Origin: Noviherbaspirillum cavernae
GTDB lineage: Bacteria; Pseudomonadota; Gammaproteobacteria; Burkholderiales; Burkholderiaceae_D
DNA length: 64,000 nt
Direction: 5' to 3'
NCBI RefSeq assembly: GCF_003590875.1
Contig: NZ_QYUN01000002.1
Location: 1,612,001 to 1,676,000, forward strand
The position numbers and the translations under genes were made by a program. Positions 29,724-39,337 of this stretch are shown piece after piece (positions within the stretch are counted from its first letter, which is position 1; each line of letters starts with the position of its first letter). Under the pieces are notes generated by a model. The model made no database searches, had not been told where the DNA came from, and saw only the letters and a list, made by a program, of their open reading frames with translations.

Positions 29724-31916
29724 ATGACCATTGACATGAGCCAGTTCTTTCAGGTGTTCTTTGACGAGGCCGAAGAGCTCCTCGCGGAGATGGAAAAACT
29801 GCTTCTTGCCGTCGATATCGCCGCGCCGGACGAAGAGGACCTCAACGCGATCTTTCGCGCCGCGCATTCCATCAAGGGTGGCGCGGGAACGTTCGGTCTG
29901 AACGACCTGACGGAAGTCACGCATGTGCTGGAGTCGCTGCTGGACAAGATTCGCAAGGGCGAAATGGCGCTGACGGCGGAGCACGTCGATGCATTTCTCG
30001 TGGCCAAGGATATTCTCAAGATGCAGTTGGACGGGCATCGCTTGCACACGCCCGTTGACCAGGATGCGGTGGGTGATGCCCGCATGATGCTGCAATCGCT
30101 TTCGCAGGGCGACGTGTCGCACGCTCCGCCGGCTGCTTCGCTGGAGATCGCCGCCGGCCGTCCGCATGCAGCGCCAATGCCGGCACCGGGCAGCGCCCGG
30201 CAATTCCGCATCGAACTGCCCGAAGTGCAGGCGCGCGACGTCGATGCGCTCGCCGCCGAACTGGGACTGTTGGGGTCGATCACCAGAACGCCGATTGAAA
30301 ACAACCGTACCGCATTCACTCTCATCACGGGAGAGAGTGAGAGCGATATCGTGGCGATCTGCTCCTTCATCCTCGACCCGGACGACTTGAAGATTACCGA
30401 AGAGGCGGTGCAGCTTCCGCAGGGAGAGGCCGCAGCAGGGATTGCCGGTCAGGAAAACGCGCAGGGCTACGGATTCTTCGAGCCTGTCGAGACGATAAGA
30501 GCGCGGTCCGATGCCGCCAGCAAGGCGGCGCAGGAGGAAAGGCAGGGCTACGGATTCTTCGAGCCGTTCGATACTCCCGCGATGAAGGAAGCGCGAGAGG
30601 CGGCGGCGAAAGCCGAGCAGGCGGCAGCCAGCGGTGCAGCAGATGCGACACATGAACATGTCGAGGCATCGGCAAGCGACAAGAAAGCGGCGGCCAGGCG
30701 TGACACAGAGCGGGCCGCAAGCACGCAGGAGTCATCATCAATTCGCGTCGGCATCGAGAAGGTGGATCAGCTGATCAATCTCGTCGGCGAACTCGTGATT
30801 ACGCAGGCGATGATCGAGCAGCGTTCCAGCGGACTCGATCCGATGCTGCATGAGCGACTGTTGAACAGTGTCAACCAGCTCACGCGCAACACGCGCGATC
30901 TGCAGGAAGCGGTGATGTCCATCCGCATGATGCCGATGGACTACGTGTTTTCGCGCTTCCCGCGCATGGTGCGCGATCTGGCACACAAGCTGGGCAAGCG
31001 GATCGAGTTCGTGACCCATGGCGCGGCGACCGAACTGGACAAGGGACTGATCGAACGTATCGTCGATCCCTTGACCCACCTGGTGCGCAACAGCATCGAC
31101 CATGGCATTGAAATGCCCGAGGCACGCAGGGCCGCGGGCAAGGGCGAGACGGGCAAACTGTCTCTCTCCGCCGCGCATCAGGGCGGCAATATCGTCATCG
31201 AGGTGACCGACGACGGCGGCGGCTTGAACCGCGAGAAGATTCTGGCAAAGGCGATGCAGCAAGGGCTCGCCGTGTCCGACGCGATGCCGGATGCCGATGT
31301 GTGGCCGCTGATTTTTGCGCCCGGCTTTTCCACGGCGGAAGCAGTGACCGACGTTTCCGGGCGCGGCGTCGGGATGGATGTCGTCAAGCGCAACATCACG
31401 GCGATGGGCGGCGTGGTCGATATCCGTTCGGCCAGAGGGTTCGGCACCACCATCTCGATTTCATTGCCATTGACACTGGCGATCCTGGACGGGATGTCGA
31501 TCAAGGTAGGAGAGGAGATTTACATCCTGCCGCTGGGCTATGTGGTCGAATCGCTTCAACCTGCGCCTGTCGACATCAAGGACATCAGCGGACAGGGTCG
31601 GGTGGTGAAGGTGCGCGGGGAATATCTGACCCTTATTCCCTTGCATCAGATGTTTGACATCGAACCGGTTTTCACCGATCCGTCGCAAGGCATCGTGATC
31701 ATTCTGGAGTCGGAAGGCAGGAAGGCCGCGCTATTCGTCGACGATCTGGTCGGGCAGCAGCAGGTCGTGGTGAAGAATCTCGAATCGAACTACCGCAAGG
31801 TGGCAGGCATTTCCGGCGCAACCATCCTCGGCGATGGCGGCGTTTCATTGATTATCGACGTCGCGGCGTTATTGCGATCGAGCCGTCAGTTGAACGATGC
31901 ACCCATTTTTTCCTGA
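29724..31916 (+). CDS. cheA: Chemotaxis histidine kinase CheA
   Basis: CheA is the receptor-coupled kinase that phosphorylates CheY and CheB. Domains in order: HPt/P1 with phospho-acceptor H48 (FRAAHSIKGGAGTFG); a P2-like domain at about 157-235; an acidic/Ala-rich linker with two copies of QGYGFFEP (247-254 and 274-281); dimerisation P3 from about 335; the ATPase P4 with HLVRNSIDHGIE, VTDDGGGLN and SGRGVGMDVVK; and the CheW-like P5. Length is 730 aa. It is followed by cheW after 12 bases. Confidence 0.96.
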   Translation: MTIDMSQFFQVFFDEAEELLAEMEKLLLAVDIAAPDEEDLNAIFRAAHSIKGGAGTFGLNDLTEVTHVLESLLDKIRKGEMALTAEHVDAFLVAKDILKMQLDGHRLHTPVDQDAVGDARMMLQSLSQGDVSHAPPAASLEIAAGRPHAAPMPAPGSARQFRIELPEVQARDVDALAAELGLLGSITRTPIENNRTAFTLITGESESDIVAICSFILDPDDLKITEEAVQLPQGEAAAGIAGQENAQGYGFFEPVETIRARSDAASKAAQEERQGYGFFEPFDTPAMKEAREAAAKAEQAAASGAADATHEHVEASASDKKAAARRDTERAASTQESSSIRVGIEKVDQLINLVGELVITQAMIEQRSSGLDPMLHERLLNSVNQLTRNTRDLQEAVMSIRMMPMDYVFSRFPRMVRDLAHKLGKRIEFVTHGAATELDKGLIERIVDPLTHLVRNSIDHGIEMPEARRAAGKGETGKLSLSAAHQGGNIVIEVTDDGGGLNREKILAKAMQQGLAVSDAMPDADVWPLIFAPGFSTAEAVTDVSGRGVGMDVVKRNITAMGGVVDIRSARGFGTTISISLPLTLAILDGMSIKVGEEIYILPLGYVVESLQPAPVDIKDISGQGRVVKVRGEYLTLIPLHQMFDIEPVFTDPSQGIVIILESEGRKAALFVDDLVGQQQVVVKNLESNYRKVAGISGATILGDGGVSLIIDVAALLRSSRQLNDAPIFS

Positions 31917-31928
31917 AGGACAACCGCC

Positions 31929-32441
31929 ATGACTCTATCCATGCAAAACAACGTCACTGCACTCGCAGATCACTCCGACCGCGATATCGCGGGACGCGAG
32001 TTTCTTGCCTTCACGCTGGGCAAGGAAGAGTACGGTATCGACATTCTCAAGGTGCAGGAAATCCGCGGTTACGAAACCGTCACCCGCATCGCCAACTCGC
32101 CCGATTTCATCAAGGGCGTGGTGAACCTGCGCGGCATCATCGTGCCGATCGTGGACATGCGGATCAAGTTCAATCTCGGCGAGCCGACCTACGACCAGTT
32201 CACGGTCGTCATCATCCTCAACATCGGCGGTCGTGTCGTCGGCATGGTGGTGGACAGCGTGTCGGACGTCACGACGCTGTTGCCCGAACAGATCAAGCCG
32301 GCACCTGAAATGGGCACGGCGCTGAATACCGACTACCTGATCGGCCTGGGTACGATCGAGCAGCGCATGCTCATCCTAGTCAACATCGACCAACTGATGT
32401 CCAGCGCCGAAATGGGCCTGATCGAAGCACTCGCAGCATAA
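31929..32441 (+). CDS. cheW: Chemotaxis coupling protein CheW
   Basis: CheW is the SH3-like adaptor linking receptors to CheA. The 170-aa protein shows the typical [36 protein letters not shown] and VVDSVSDV segments. It lies directly after cheA. Two short hairpins and a repeat element separate it from the first receptor gene, so the cheA-cheW message may end here. Confidence 0.95.
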   Translation: MTLSMQNNVTALADHSDRDIAGREFLAFTLGKEEYGIDILKVQEIRGYETVTRIANSPDFIKGVVNLRGIIVPIVDMRIKFNLGEPTYDQFTVVIILNIGGRVVGMVVDSVSDVTTLLPEQIKPAPEMGTALNTDYLIGLGTIEQRMLILVNIDQLMSSAEMGLIEALAA

Positions 32442-32474
32442 ACCAGGCCTCAAAGAAGGCCGGGCATACCAAAG

Positions 32475-32494
32475 GCGCCTGACAAATCAGGTGC
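32475..32494 (+). terminator. Hairpin after cheW
   Basis: GCGCCTGA, loop CAAA, TCAGGTGC forms an 8-bp stem with one G-U pair, followed by AATAAAATC rather than a T-run. A smaller hairpin (GGCCT/AGGCC) is at about 32446-32461. Together they may slow or process the message. Confidence 0.35.
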
Positions 32495-32546
32495 TAATAA
32501 AATCGGAGACAAGGGTGCGCGTTGCTCGACAGCGGCGTGCACTCCA

Positions 32547-32737
32547 AGAGCGTCTAACAAAATGAAACGCAGCGGTTCTGAGTAGACGCGCCGCCGCAGA
32601 CAGTACGACTGTACGGCAAGGGCGAAGCAGGGGATTCGCAACGCATGCGTTGCGCCTGCGTAGCGGCCTTGGCTTGCCAGCCAAGGCGCGCCCTGCAAGG
32701 GACGCAACACTCTCAGAATCATTTTGTTAGACGCTCT
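32547..32737. mobile_element. MITE-like element with 19-bp terminal inverted repeats
   Basis: A 191-bp non-coding unit bounded by perfect 19-bp inverted repeats, AGAGCGTCTAACAAAATGA (32547-32565) and its reverse complement (32719-32737). Inside are an 18-bp palindrome CGCAACGCATGCGTTGCG (32637-32654) and a 9-bp-stem hairpin GCCTTGGCT/AGCCAAGGC (32666-32687). No transposase frame is present. No adjacent target-site duplication is evident. It lies between cheW and the first receptor gene, ending 18 bases before the latter's ATG. Confidence 0.7.
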
Positions 32738-32755
32738 AAAAATAAAGGTGCGCAA

Positions 32756-34474
32756 ATGCTTGATAACCTCACGATCAAATCGCGGTTGGTTTTCGTCATT
32801 GGCTTTTTGTCATTGCTATTGGTAGGAAGCGGCGTCGTCGGCCTGACCAGCCTGGGTGCCGCCAACAATTCCCTCAAATCGATATACAAAACCGGCCTTG
32901 TTCCGATGGGTCAGCTGGACATGGTAGTCAGGCTGATCGACAAGAACAGAATGGCGGTTGCCGAATCCATGAACGGCGATCCAGCGGTCGTCACCAAGAG
33001 AATGGATGAGGTGGACAAGATGACCGGCGAAGTTGGCAGGCAGTGGAGTGCCTATGTCGCGGGTTCGCTGGCTGCCGATGACAAGACGCTGGTGACCAGC
33101 TTTGACGAGAGTTACAAGAAATTTCTCGAAGAAGGACTGAAGCCGACCGTCGCCGCATTGCGTGCCGCCAACGTGCAGCAGGCCATGGAGCTGCTGCAAG
33201 GGCCGATGAACCAGCATTACGCGCCCTTGCAACAGAGCATCGATGCGCTGATCAAACTGCAGCTCGATGATGCGGAAAAGGAATTCGAACGCACGCAGGA
33301 CATGTACACATTGGTGCGCAACATGTCGATCGTGGCTGTCGTGTTTGGCGTCTTGCTGGCGGCGATTATCGGCGTGTGGCTGATACGCGCGATCTCGAGG
33401 CCGCTGGAGCAGGCGGTACGCGTGGCCAGGAGCGTCGCGTCGGGCGACCTGACACAGACGATCGATGTGCGATCCCGCGATGAAACCGGCCAGCTTCTGC
33501 AGGCCTTGAAGGACATGAACCACAGCCTGGTCACCACCGTGGGCCAGGTGCGCCTCGGCACCGAAACGATCGCCGTCGCATCGCGCGAAATCGCCTCCGG
33601 CAATGCCGATCTGTCAGCGCGCACGGAATCGCAGGCAAGTTCGCTCGAAGAAACCACATCGTCCATGGAGGAGCTCACGAGCACGGTACGGCAGAACGCA
33701 GAGAATGCGCGTCAGGCCAATCAACTGGTCGTGTCGGCATCGGAGGTTGCAACACGTGGCGGCGAAGTCGTAGGGCAGGTGGTCGACACCATGGGATCGA
33801 TCAAGGACAGTTCGCGCAAGATCGTCGACATCATCGGCGTCATTGACGGCATTGCATTTCAGACCAACATTCTCGCGCTGAACGCGGCGGTGGAGGCAGC
33901 GCGTGCGGGCGAGCAGGGCAGAGGCTTCGCAGTGGTGGCGGCGGAAGTGCGCAGCCTTGCACAGCGCTCCGCCGGTGCGGCGAAGGAAATCAAGTCGCTG
34001 ATCAACGACTCCGTCGAGAAGGTGGACGTCGGCAGCAAGCTGGTCGATCAGGCCGGCAGTACCATGCACGAAATCGTGACTTCGGTAAGACATGTCGCCG
34101 ACATCATGAACGAAATCACGGCTGCAAGCACCGAGCAGAGCAACGGCATCGAGCAGGTGAATCAGGCAATCAGCCAGATGGACCAGATGACGCAGCAGAA
34201 CGCGGCACTGGTCGAGCAGGCTGCCGCCGCGGCGCAGAGCATGCAGGATCAGGCCGGTACGCTGTCGCAGGCGGTCGCGGTATTCAAGCTTGAGGGCGGC
34301 GTCCATCACGCATTGCCGGTGCGGACGACACCACTGGTTGAACGCGTTGCGCCAAAAATGTCGCCTGCAAGGGCGGTACCGAGAGCGCGAGATGCTGCAT
34401 CGAAAGCCGCGCTTGCGCCGGCAGAAAAGGGCCGGCCGCTTGCCACCGATGCGGATGACTGGGAAGAGTTCTGA
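32756..34474 (+). CDS. Methyl-accepting chemotaxis protein (Tar-like)
   Basis: A 572-aa transmembrane chemoreceptor. Membrane helix 1 is at about 9-30, a helical periplasmic ligand domain (four-helix-bundle type) spans about 31-188, membrane helix 2 about 190-212, then HAMP and the long signalling coiled coil. The hairpin tip is [34 protein letters not shown]. The C-terminus is DADDWEEF; the final DWEEF resembles the NWETF pentapeptide that tethers CheR and CheB. The ATG at 32756 has AAGGTG upstream; an upstream reading begins inside the repeat element and is rejected. The ligand cannot be inferred. Confidence 0.93.
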   Translation: MLDNLTIKSRLVFVIGFLSLLLVGSGVVGLTSLGAANNSLKSIYKTGLVPMGQLDMVVRLIDKNRMAVAESMNGDPAVVTKRMDEVDKMTGEVGRQWSAYVAGSLAADDKTLVTSFDESYKKFLEEGLKPTVAALRAANVQQAMELLQGPMNQHYAPLQQSIDALIKLQLDDAEKEFERTQDMYTLVRNMSIVAVVFGVLLAAIIGVWLIRAISRPLEQAVRVARSVASGDLTQTIDVRSRDETGQLLQALKDMNHSLVTTVGQVRLGTETIAVASREIASGNADLSARTESQASSLEETTSSMEELTSTVRQNAENARQANQLVVSASEVATRGGEVVGQVVDTMGSIKDSSRKIVDIIGVIDGIAFQTNILALNAAVEAARAGEQGRGFAVVAAEVRSLAQRSAGAAKEIKSLINDSVEKVDVGSKLVDQAGSTMHEIVTSVRHVADIMNEITAASTEQSNGIEQVNQAISQMDQMTQQNAALVEQAAAAAQSMQDQAGTLSQAVAVFKLEGGVHHALPVRTTPLVERVAPKMSPARAVPRARDAASKAALAPAEKGRPLATDADDWEEF

Positions 34475-34595
34475 TTGTTCCGACACTCATGGGCCTTGGC
34501 GGCATTTTTCATCCTGCCCGGACGTCGCATGGAAGAAATGGCAACGGGTGATGCGTCGAGATCGGAATCCTTCATGGTCACCCGGCCAATGATTG

Positions 34596-34624
34596 AAAGG
34601 CGTGCTTGAACGGCACGCCTTTTT
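34596..34624 (+). terminator. Intrinsic terminator after the first receptor gene
   Basis: AAAGGCGTGC, 7-nt loop, GCACGCCTTT with a following T-run: a perfect 10-bp stem about 120 bases after the receptor stop. Confidence 0.85.
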
Positions 34625-34630
34625 CACATG

Positions 34631-34666
34631 GGTAATTGGCGTGGTAATTAGCGTGGTAATGGCGCT
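34631..34666. repeat. Three 12-bp tandem repeats
   Basis: GGTAATTGGCGT, GGTAATTAGCGT and GGTAATGGCGCT follow one another directly, just after the terminator. They lie in the spacer before the second receptor gene and may be a slippage product or a small binding-site cluster. Confidence 0.6.
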
Positions 34667-34858
34667 CTGTTTCTTCGATCACCCTGAAAGTCGGCGCGCC
34701 ATAATCGTTTTCAGATACCGTGCTTGATAAATACTGCGAAACGCAGACGCTGATACTCAAGTCCCGCGCATTCTTCGCCGATATATAGATGATGCGGCAA
34801 ATGGAGTATGCGTAATTTGTCATAGAGGCAGTAACGGACTGAATTGGTGGAGTAGCTG
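34667..34858. other. Spacer before the second receptor gene
   Basis: Together with the terminator and 12-bp repeats, this completes a 384-base spacer without a gene. The only signal I see in this part is the sigma-28-like promoter candidate listed separately. Confidence 0.5.
34757..34784 (+). promoter_or_regulatory. Sigma-28-like promoter of the second receptor gene
   Basis: TCAAGTCC (34757-34764), 12 bases, GCCGATAT (34777-34784). The -10 half is nearly perfect and the -35 half shares TCAAGT with the flgK and motA sites. It lies about 75 bases before the ATG. Confidence 0.5.
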
Positions 34859-36460
34859 ATGAAGCGTGCGAATTACAAATCGTTTCGCCTCCTGTTGATT
34901 GCAGCGGGGGCAATCGTTGTCAGCACATTGTTGACGGCCTTGATTGACTGGGCCGGCGGAGCGACCGCGAAACCGATCCTTCTTGCGGCAATGGCGTCCG
35001 TCATCACGGCGGGTATTTGCCTGTTCGCCTTGCGATTCAATGACGAGGCTCGCAATTCGCTGGCGGAACTCATGGCGGGCGAGCTCGATCACATCGTGAT
35101 CGGTGCTGCCGAGACATCCTATTTTGTCGAATCGATCAAGAAGAAAATCGATCAGGACGTAGAGGCCACCAACGATATCGTGACTCGTGCGGCGCAGAAC
35201 GCCGGCACCACGGAGCAAATCGCGATCAATGCAGAGAACGCGTCAAATGTCGCCGCCGACGTACGGCGTGAAAGCGTCGCGGGTCGCGCCGAAGTCGACC
35301 GGGGTTTGCAGCAGATCAGCGACGCAAGGCAGGACGCGCAGGCGGCATCCGGGACGATGGCAACGCTGCAGCAAAAATCCCGCCGTATCCACGTGATCAC
35401 GGAAGTGATCAACGAGATCGCGGCGCGCACCAACCTCCTTGCCTTGAATGCGGCGATCGAGGCGGCGCGTGCCGGCGAACACGGGCGCGGCTTCGCGGTT
35501 GTCGCAGGGGAAGTACGGCAGCTCGCACAGCGGACGAAATCGGCAACCGACGATATCGGCGTCATGGTGCGTGAGATCACCGACGAAGCCGAACGCGCAG
35601 CCCGAGACATGACTGCATTGACCGGAAAAGTGACCGATGCGGCGCAGAACGTTGAACGGGTTCACGGGTTTCTGGGCAATATCGAGCGATCCGCCGGCGT
35701 ATCGCAGAGTGAAATCGAGAAGATTGCGACCGCATCGCGCGAGCATGTGGACACCACCCGCATGATCACGGACGCGCTTTCGCAAATCAGGGATCGCATG
35801 TTGTCGACCGAGGAAGAGCTGCCCCGTGCCGCGAGTTCCGCGATGGCGCTTTCCGATCGCGGCGAGGCGTTGTTCATCGCACTGGAAGGCTCCGCTGTGA
35901 CGACGGTGCATGGCGAGATACGGGACGTTGCCGAAGTCGCGTCGAAGGAGATCGGGGGTATCTTCGACAAGGCGATTGCAAGCGGTGAAATCAGTGAACA
36001 GGCTTTGTTTGACCGCAATTACAAGCCGATACCGAACACGAATCCGCAAAAGCACACGACCTTGTTCGATGCATTTACCGATCGTGTGTTGCCTGACGTG
36101 CAGGAACGGATTTTGAAGGAACTGCCGCAGCTGGCTTACGCCGGTGCGGTCGATAACAACGGGTATTTTCCAACGCATAACAGGAAATTCTCCAAGGCGC
36201 TGACCGGCAATTATGAGACTGACCTGGTGAACAATCGCACCAAGCGGATCTTCAACGATCGCACTGGATCCCGCTGCGGTTCGAATACGGAGCCGTTCCT
36301 GTTGCAGACTTACAAACGCGATACGGGTGAGGTGATGCATGATTTATCCGTACCGATTTACGTCGCCGGACGCCATTGGGGCGGATTCCGCATCGGTTAC
36401 CGTTCTGGTGACCCAGCGATGCGAGACGCTGATCGGCGCGCGGCACCGAAACAGGGTTGA
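34859..36460 (+). CDS. Chemoreceptor with C-terminal Cache-like domain
   Basis: A 533-aa methyl-accepting protein with unusual order. Two membrane helices (about 8-27 and 39-57) are separated by only about 11 residues, so there is no periplasmic ligand domain. The signalling coiled coil follows, with hairpin tip [29 protein letters not shown] at about residues 180-210. About 180 residues then form a separate domain with [12 protein letters not shown] and a final [20 protein letters not shown], resembling a Cache/PAS-like fold. It lacks the DWEEF tail of the other two receptors. Its sensor is thus probably cytoplasmic. cheR follows. Confidence 0.85.
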   Translation: MKRANYKSFRLLLIAAGAIVVSTLLTALIDWAGGATAKPILLAAMASVITAGICLFALRFNDEARNSLAELMAGELDHIVIGAAETSYFVESIKKKIDQDVEATNDIVTRAAQNAGTTEQIAINAENASNVAADVRRESVAGRAEVDRGLQQISDARQDAQAASGTMATLQQKSRRIHVITEVINEIAARTNLLALNAAIEAARAGEHGRGFAVVAGEVRQLAQRTKSATDDIGVMVREITDEAERAARDMTALTGKVTDAAQNVERVHGFLGNIERSAGVSQSEIEKIATASREHVDTTRMITDALSQIRDRMLSTEEELPRAASSAMALSDRGEALFIALEGSAVTTVHGEIRDVAEVASKEIGGIFDKAIASGEISEQALFDRNYKPIPNTNPQKHTTLFDAFTDRVLPDVQERILKELPQLAYAGAVDNNGYFPTHNRKFSKALTGNYETDLVNNRTKRIFNDRTGSRCGSNTEPFLLQTYKRDTGEVMHDLSVPIYVAGRHWGGFRIGYRSGDPAMRDADRRAAPKQG

Positions 36461-36527
36461 CGTGATTGATTGATGTGGTGTGGATGCGGTTAGCAAACCG
36501 CGATGTCAAGGAAAGAAGTTGGATGTG

Positions 36528-37418
36528 ATGAATACGGTTCGGCAAAACAAGATTGATGGAGTCAAGGAGTTCGAGTTCACCGCTCGCGACTTCGAGCGAG
36601 TGCGCGCGCTGATTTACAAGCGCGCAGGCATTGCGCTCGCCGATAGCAAGCAGGAAATGGTTTACAGCCGGTTGGCGCGCCGCCTGCGCGCGACGGGCAT
36701 CCGCTCGTTTCAGGTGTATCTGGACAGCCTGGAAGGCCGGCAGGACGACGATGAATGGGAGGCATTCACCAATGCGTTGACCACCAACCTGACGTCGTTC
36801 TTCCGCGAGGAGCACCACTTCCCGATCCTCGCCGACCATGTGCGCAATCGCAAGGAGCCGGTGACGGTATGGTGCTCCGCCAGTTCGACCGGTGAGGAAC
36901 CGTACTCGATTGCGATGACGCTGTGCGAGGCATTCGGGACATTGACGCCGCCGGCGCAGGTGATCGCGACGGATATCGATACCAATGTGTTGGCAACCGG
37001 GGCGAACGGGGTCTATCCCTTGGAACGCGTGAACAAGCTGTCACAGGAACGCGCGAAGCGGTTTTTCCTGCGGGGCAAGGGCGCGCAGGAGGGCCTGGTG
37101 CGGGTGCGCCCGGAACTGCGTCAGATGGTGACCTTCAAGCAGCTCAATCTGCTGGCGGACAGCTGGCCGATCAAGGGACAGTTCGACGTCATCTTCTGTC
37201 GCAACGTGATGATCTATTTTGACAAGCCGACGCAGGGCAAGATCCTTTCCCGCTTCGTGCCGTTGATGAAGCCGGATGCGCTGTTGTTTGCCGGTCATTC
37301 CGAAAATTTTCTATATGTATCCGATGCGCTCAAATTGCGGGGCAAGACCGTGTACGAACTGGAAGCGAAACACGCGGCGGCCAATTCCTTGTCACGCCGG
37401 CACGAGAATCAATCATGA
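36528..37418 (+). CDS. cheR: Chemoreceptor methyltransferase CheR
   Basis: CheR methylates receptor glutamates using SAM, giving adaptation. An N-terminal helical domain (DFERVRALIYKRAGIAL, YSRLARRLRATG) precedes the SAM-binding domain with WCSASSTGEEPYSIAM, ATDIDTNVLATG and FDVIFCRNVMIYFD. Length is 296 aa from the ATG at 36528, which has AGAAG 9 bases upstream; GTG or TTG codons slightly upstream could also serve. Its stop overlaps the cheD start. Confidence 0.95.
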   Translation: MNTVRQNKIDGVKEFEFTARDFERVRALIYKRAGIALADSKQEMVYSRLARRLRATGIRSFQVYLDSLEGRQDDDEWEAFTNALTTNLTSFFREEHHFPILADHVRNRKEPVTVWCSASSTGEEPYSIAMTLCEAFGTLTPPAQVIATDIDTNVLATGANGVYPLERVNKLSQERAKRFFLRGKGAQEGLVRVRPELRQMVTFKQLNLLADSWPIKGQFDVIFCRNVMIYFDKPTQGKILSRFVPLMKPDALLFAGHSENFLYVSDALKLRGKTVYELEAKHAAANSLSRRHENQS

Positions 37419-38023
37419 AATGCGGACTTGAAGAACAATTTGCGACCAACGTCTATTACGACCGGACGTTCGACTGCGATGCGGCGAAGATCCTGCCCGG
37501 CGAGTACTACTTCACGTGCAAGGACATGCTGATCGTGACCGTGCTGGGGTCGTGCGTATCCGCATGCATCCGCGACCGCGTCACCGGCATCGGCGGCATG
37601 AATCACTTCATGCTGCCGGATGGCGGCGGCGATGCCGATAGCCCGATCTCGGCATCGATGCGCTACGGCACCTACGCGATGGAAATACTGATCAACGATT
37701 TGCTCAAGGCGGGCGCGCGACGCGAGAATCTGGAGGCGAAGGTGTTCGGCGGCGGAAATGTTCTGCGCGGCTTCATCGCGATCAACGTCGGGCAGCGCAA
37801 TGCGCAATTCGTGCGCGACTACCTGCGCGCAGAGAGCATCCGAATCACGGCGGAAGATCTGAACGACATTCATCCGCGCAAGGTGTATTTCTTCCCGCGC
37901 ACCGGTAAGGTCCTCGTCAAGAAACTGAAGCAACTGAACAACAACACGCTCGTCAACCGCGAACAGGACTACGCGAACCGCCTGCAGACCACACCGGTGG
38001 CAGGCGCGGTCGAGTTGTTCTGA
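37415..38023 (+). CDS. cheD: Chemoreceptor glutamine deamidase CheD
   Basis: CheD deamidates glutamines in receptors and can interact with CheC/CheZ-type phosphatases in some bacteria. The catalytic Cys lies in VLGSCVSACIRDR and the His in GGMNHFMLP, with VFGGGNVLRGF downstream. Length is 202 aa. The ATG overlaps the cheR stop (ATGA), and cheB follows 27 bases later, giving the cheR-cheD-cheB adaptation block. Confidence 0.95.
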   Translation: MKCGLEEQFATNVYYDRTFDCDAAKILPGEYYFTCKDMLIVTVLGSCVSACIRDRVTGIGGMNHFMLPDGGGDADSPISASMRYGTYAMEILINDLLKAGARRENLEAKVFGGGNVLRGFIAINVGQRNAQFVRDYLRAESIRITAEDLNDIHPRKVYFFPRTGKVLVKKLKQLNNNTLVNREQDYANRLQTTPVAGAVELF

Positions 38024-38050
38024 CCGGCTGACGTTACGAAAGCACGCACC

Positions 38051-39127
38051 ATGAAGATCAAGGTATTGATAGTGGACGACTCTGCGTTGATTCGCAGCGT
38101 CATGAAGGAAATCATCGGCAAGCAGCCCGACATGGAAGTCGTCGGCGTTGCACCCGATCCGATCGTCGCGCGGGAACTGATCAAGCAAACCAACCCCGAT
38201 GTACTGACGCTCGACGTGGAAATGCCGCGCATGGACGGCCTCGATTTCCTTGAAAAGCTGATGCGCCTGCGGCCGATGCCGGTCGTCATGGTGTCGTCGC
38301 TGACAGAGCGCGGCTCGGAAATCACGCTGCGTGCGCTGGAGCTTGGCGCGGTGGATTTCGTGACGAAGCCGAAGCTGTCGATTCAGAGCGGCATGCTCGA
38401 ATATACCGAGCTGATCACCGACAAGATCAGGGCTGCGGCAAGAGCGCGCGTCAAGGCGCGTACCGTTGCGTCCGCCGAGCATGCCAGGACTGCCACTGAC
38501 GCATTGCCGTTGATTCGCAACCCGCTGACCAGTAGCGAAAAGCTGATCATCATCGGCGCGTCCACCGGCGGCACCGAAGCGATCAAGGAGTTCCTGATGC
38601 AGATGCCGTCGGACTGCCCCGGCATCCTGATCACGCAGCACATGCCGGAGGGTTTCACGCGTTCCTTCGCGAAGCGGCTCGACAGCATCTGCAAGATTTC
38701 GGTCAACGAAGCGGCCGGGGGCGAGCGGGTATTGCCGGGACATGCGTTCATCGCGCCCGGCCACTCGCACCTGCAGCTTGCTCGCAGCGGCGCGAACTAC
38801 GTGACGCAGCTCGACCAGGGGCCGCCGGTCAATCGACACAGGCCTTCGGTCGATGTGCTGTTCGGCTCGGCGGCGCGTTGCGCAGGGAAGAACGCTGTCG
38901 GCGTGATCCTGACCGGCATGGGCAAGGATGGCGCGGCCGGCATGCTGGAGATGAAGAATGCCGGCGCATACAATTTTGCGCAGGATGAAGCCTCGTGCGT
39001 GGTGTTCGGCATGCCGCGCGAAGCCATCGCCGTCGGCGCGACACATGAGGTAGGGCCGCTACAGGAATTGCCGCGCATGGTGCTGGAGCATCTCGCCGCC
39101 AACAGCAGTCGTGCGCTGCGTGTTTGA
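38051..39127 (+). CDS. cheB: Chemotaxis methylesterase CheB
   Basis: CheB removes receptor methyl groups when phosphorylated by CheA. The receiver domain has D9/D10 and phospho-acceptor D55 ([12 protein letters not shown]). The esterase domain has the serine motif GASTGGTEA, the His in TQHMPEGFT and the Asp in [12 protein letters not shown]. The linker is about 30 residues. Length is 358 aa. It closes the cheRDB group; a 210-base gap to the second cheY follows. Confidence 0.96.
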   Translation: MKIKVLIVDDSALIRSVMKEIIGKQPDMEVVGVAPDPIVARELIKQTNPDVLTLDVEMPRMDGLDFLEKLMRLRPMPVVMVSSLTERGSEITLRALELGAVDFVTKPKLSIQSGMLEYTELITDKIRAAARARVKARTVASAEHARTATDALPLIRNPLTSSEKLIIIGASTGGTEAIKEFLMQMPSDCPGILITQHMPEGFTRSFAKRLDSICKISVNEAAGGERVLPGHAFIAPGHSHLQLARSGANYVTQLDQGPPVNRHRPSVDVLFGSAARCAGKNAVGVILTGMGKDGAAGMLEMKNAGAYNFAQDEASCVVFGMPREAIAVGATHEVGPLQELPRMVLEHLAANSSRALRV

Positions 39128-39337
39128 TGATGCAAGCGGGTTGTTAAAACATAAACGACTGTGGCGCATGCGTCTCGGCAGCATCAGGAATGCGTCGTTT
39201 TTTCTCCGCTGCGGCGCTGTGCGGCAGGCGACAGAGTGCATAATAGCGGCAAGTTTATTTATACTTGGCTGGCCGCGAGGTTGGACAATAAGCGGCCGAC
39301 AGGTCGATAACGGTTGAAAGAAACATTGGAGTAATTC

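Noticed and set aside
32514-32753. GGTGCGC direct repeats as target-site duplication of the inverted-repeat element
   Set aside because: The copies lie 26 bases before and 9 bases after the element ends, not adjacent to them, and a 7-bp match can occur by chance.
34578-34913. Minus-strand open frame of 111 codons before the second receptor gene
   Set aside because: It runs through a terminator and the 12-bp repeats, producing an artificial YHANYHANY stretch, and has no family resemblance.
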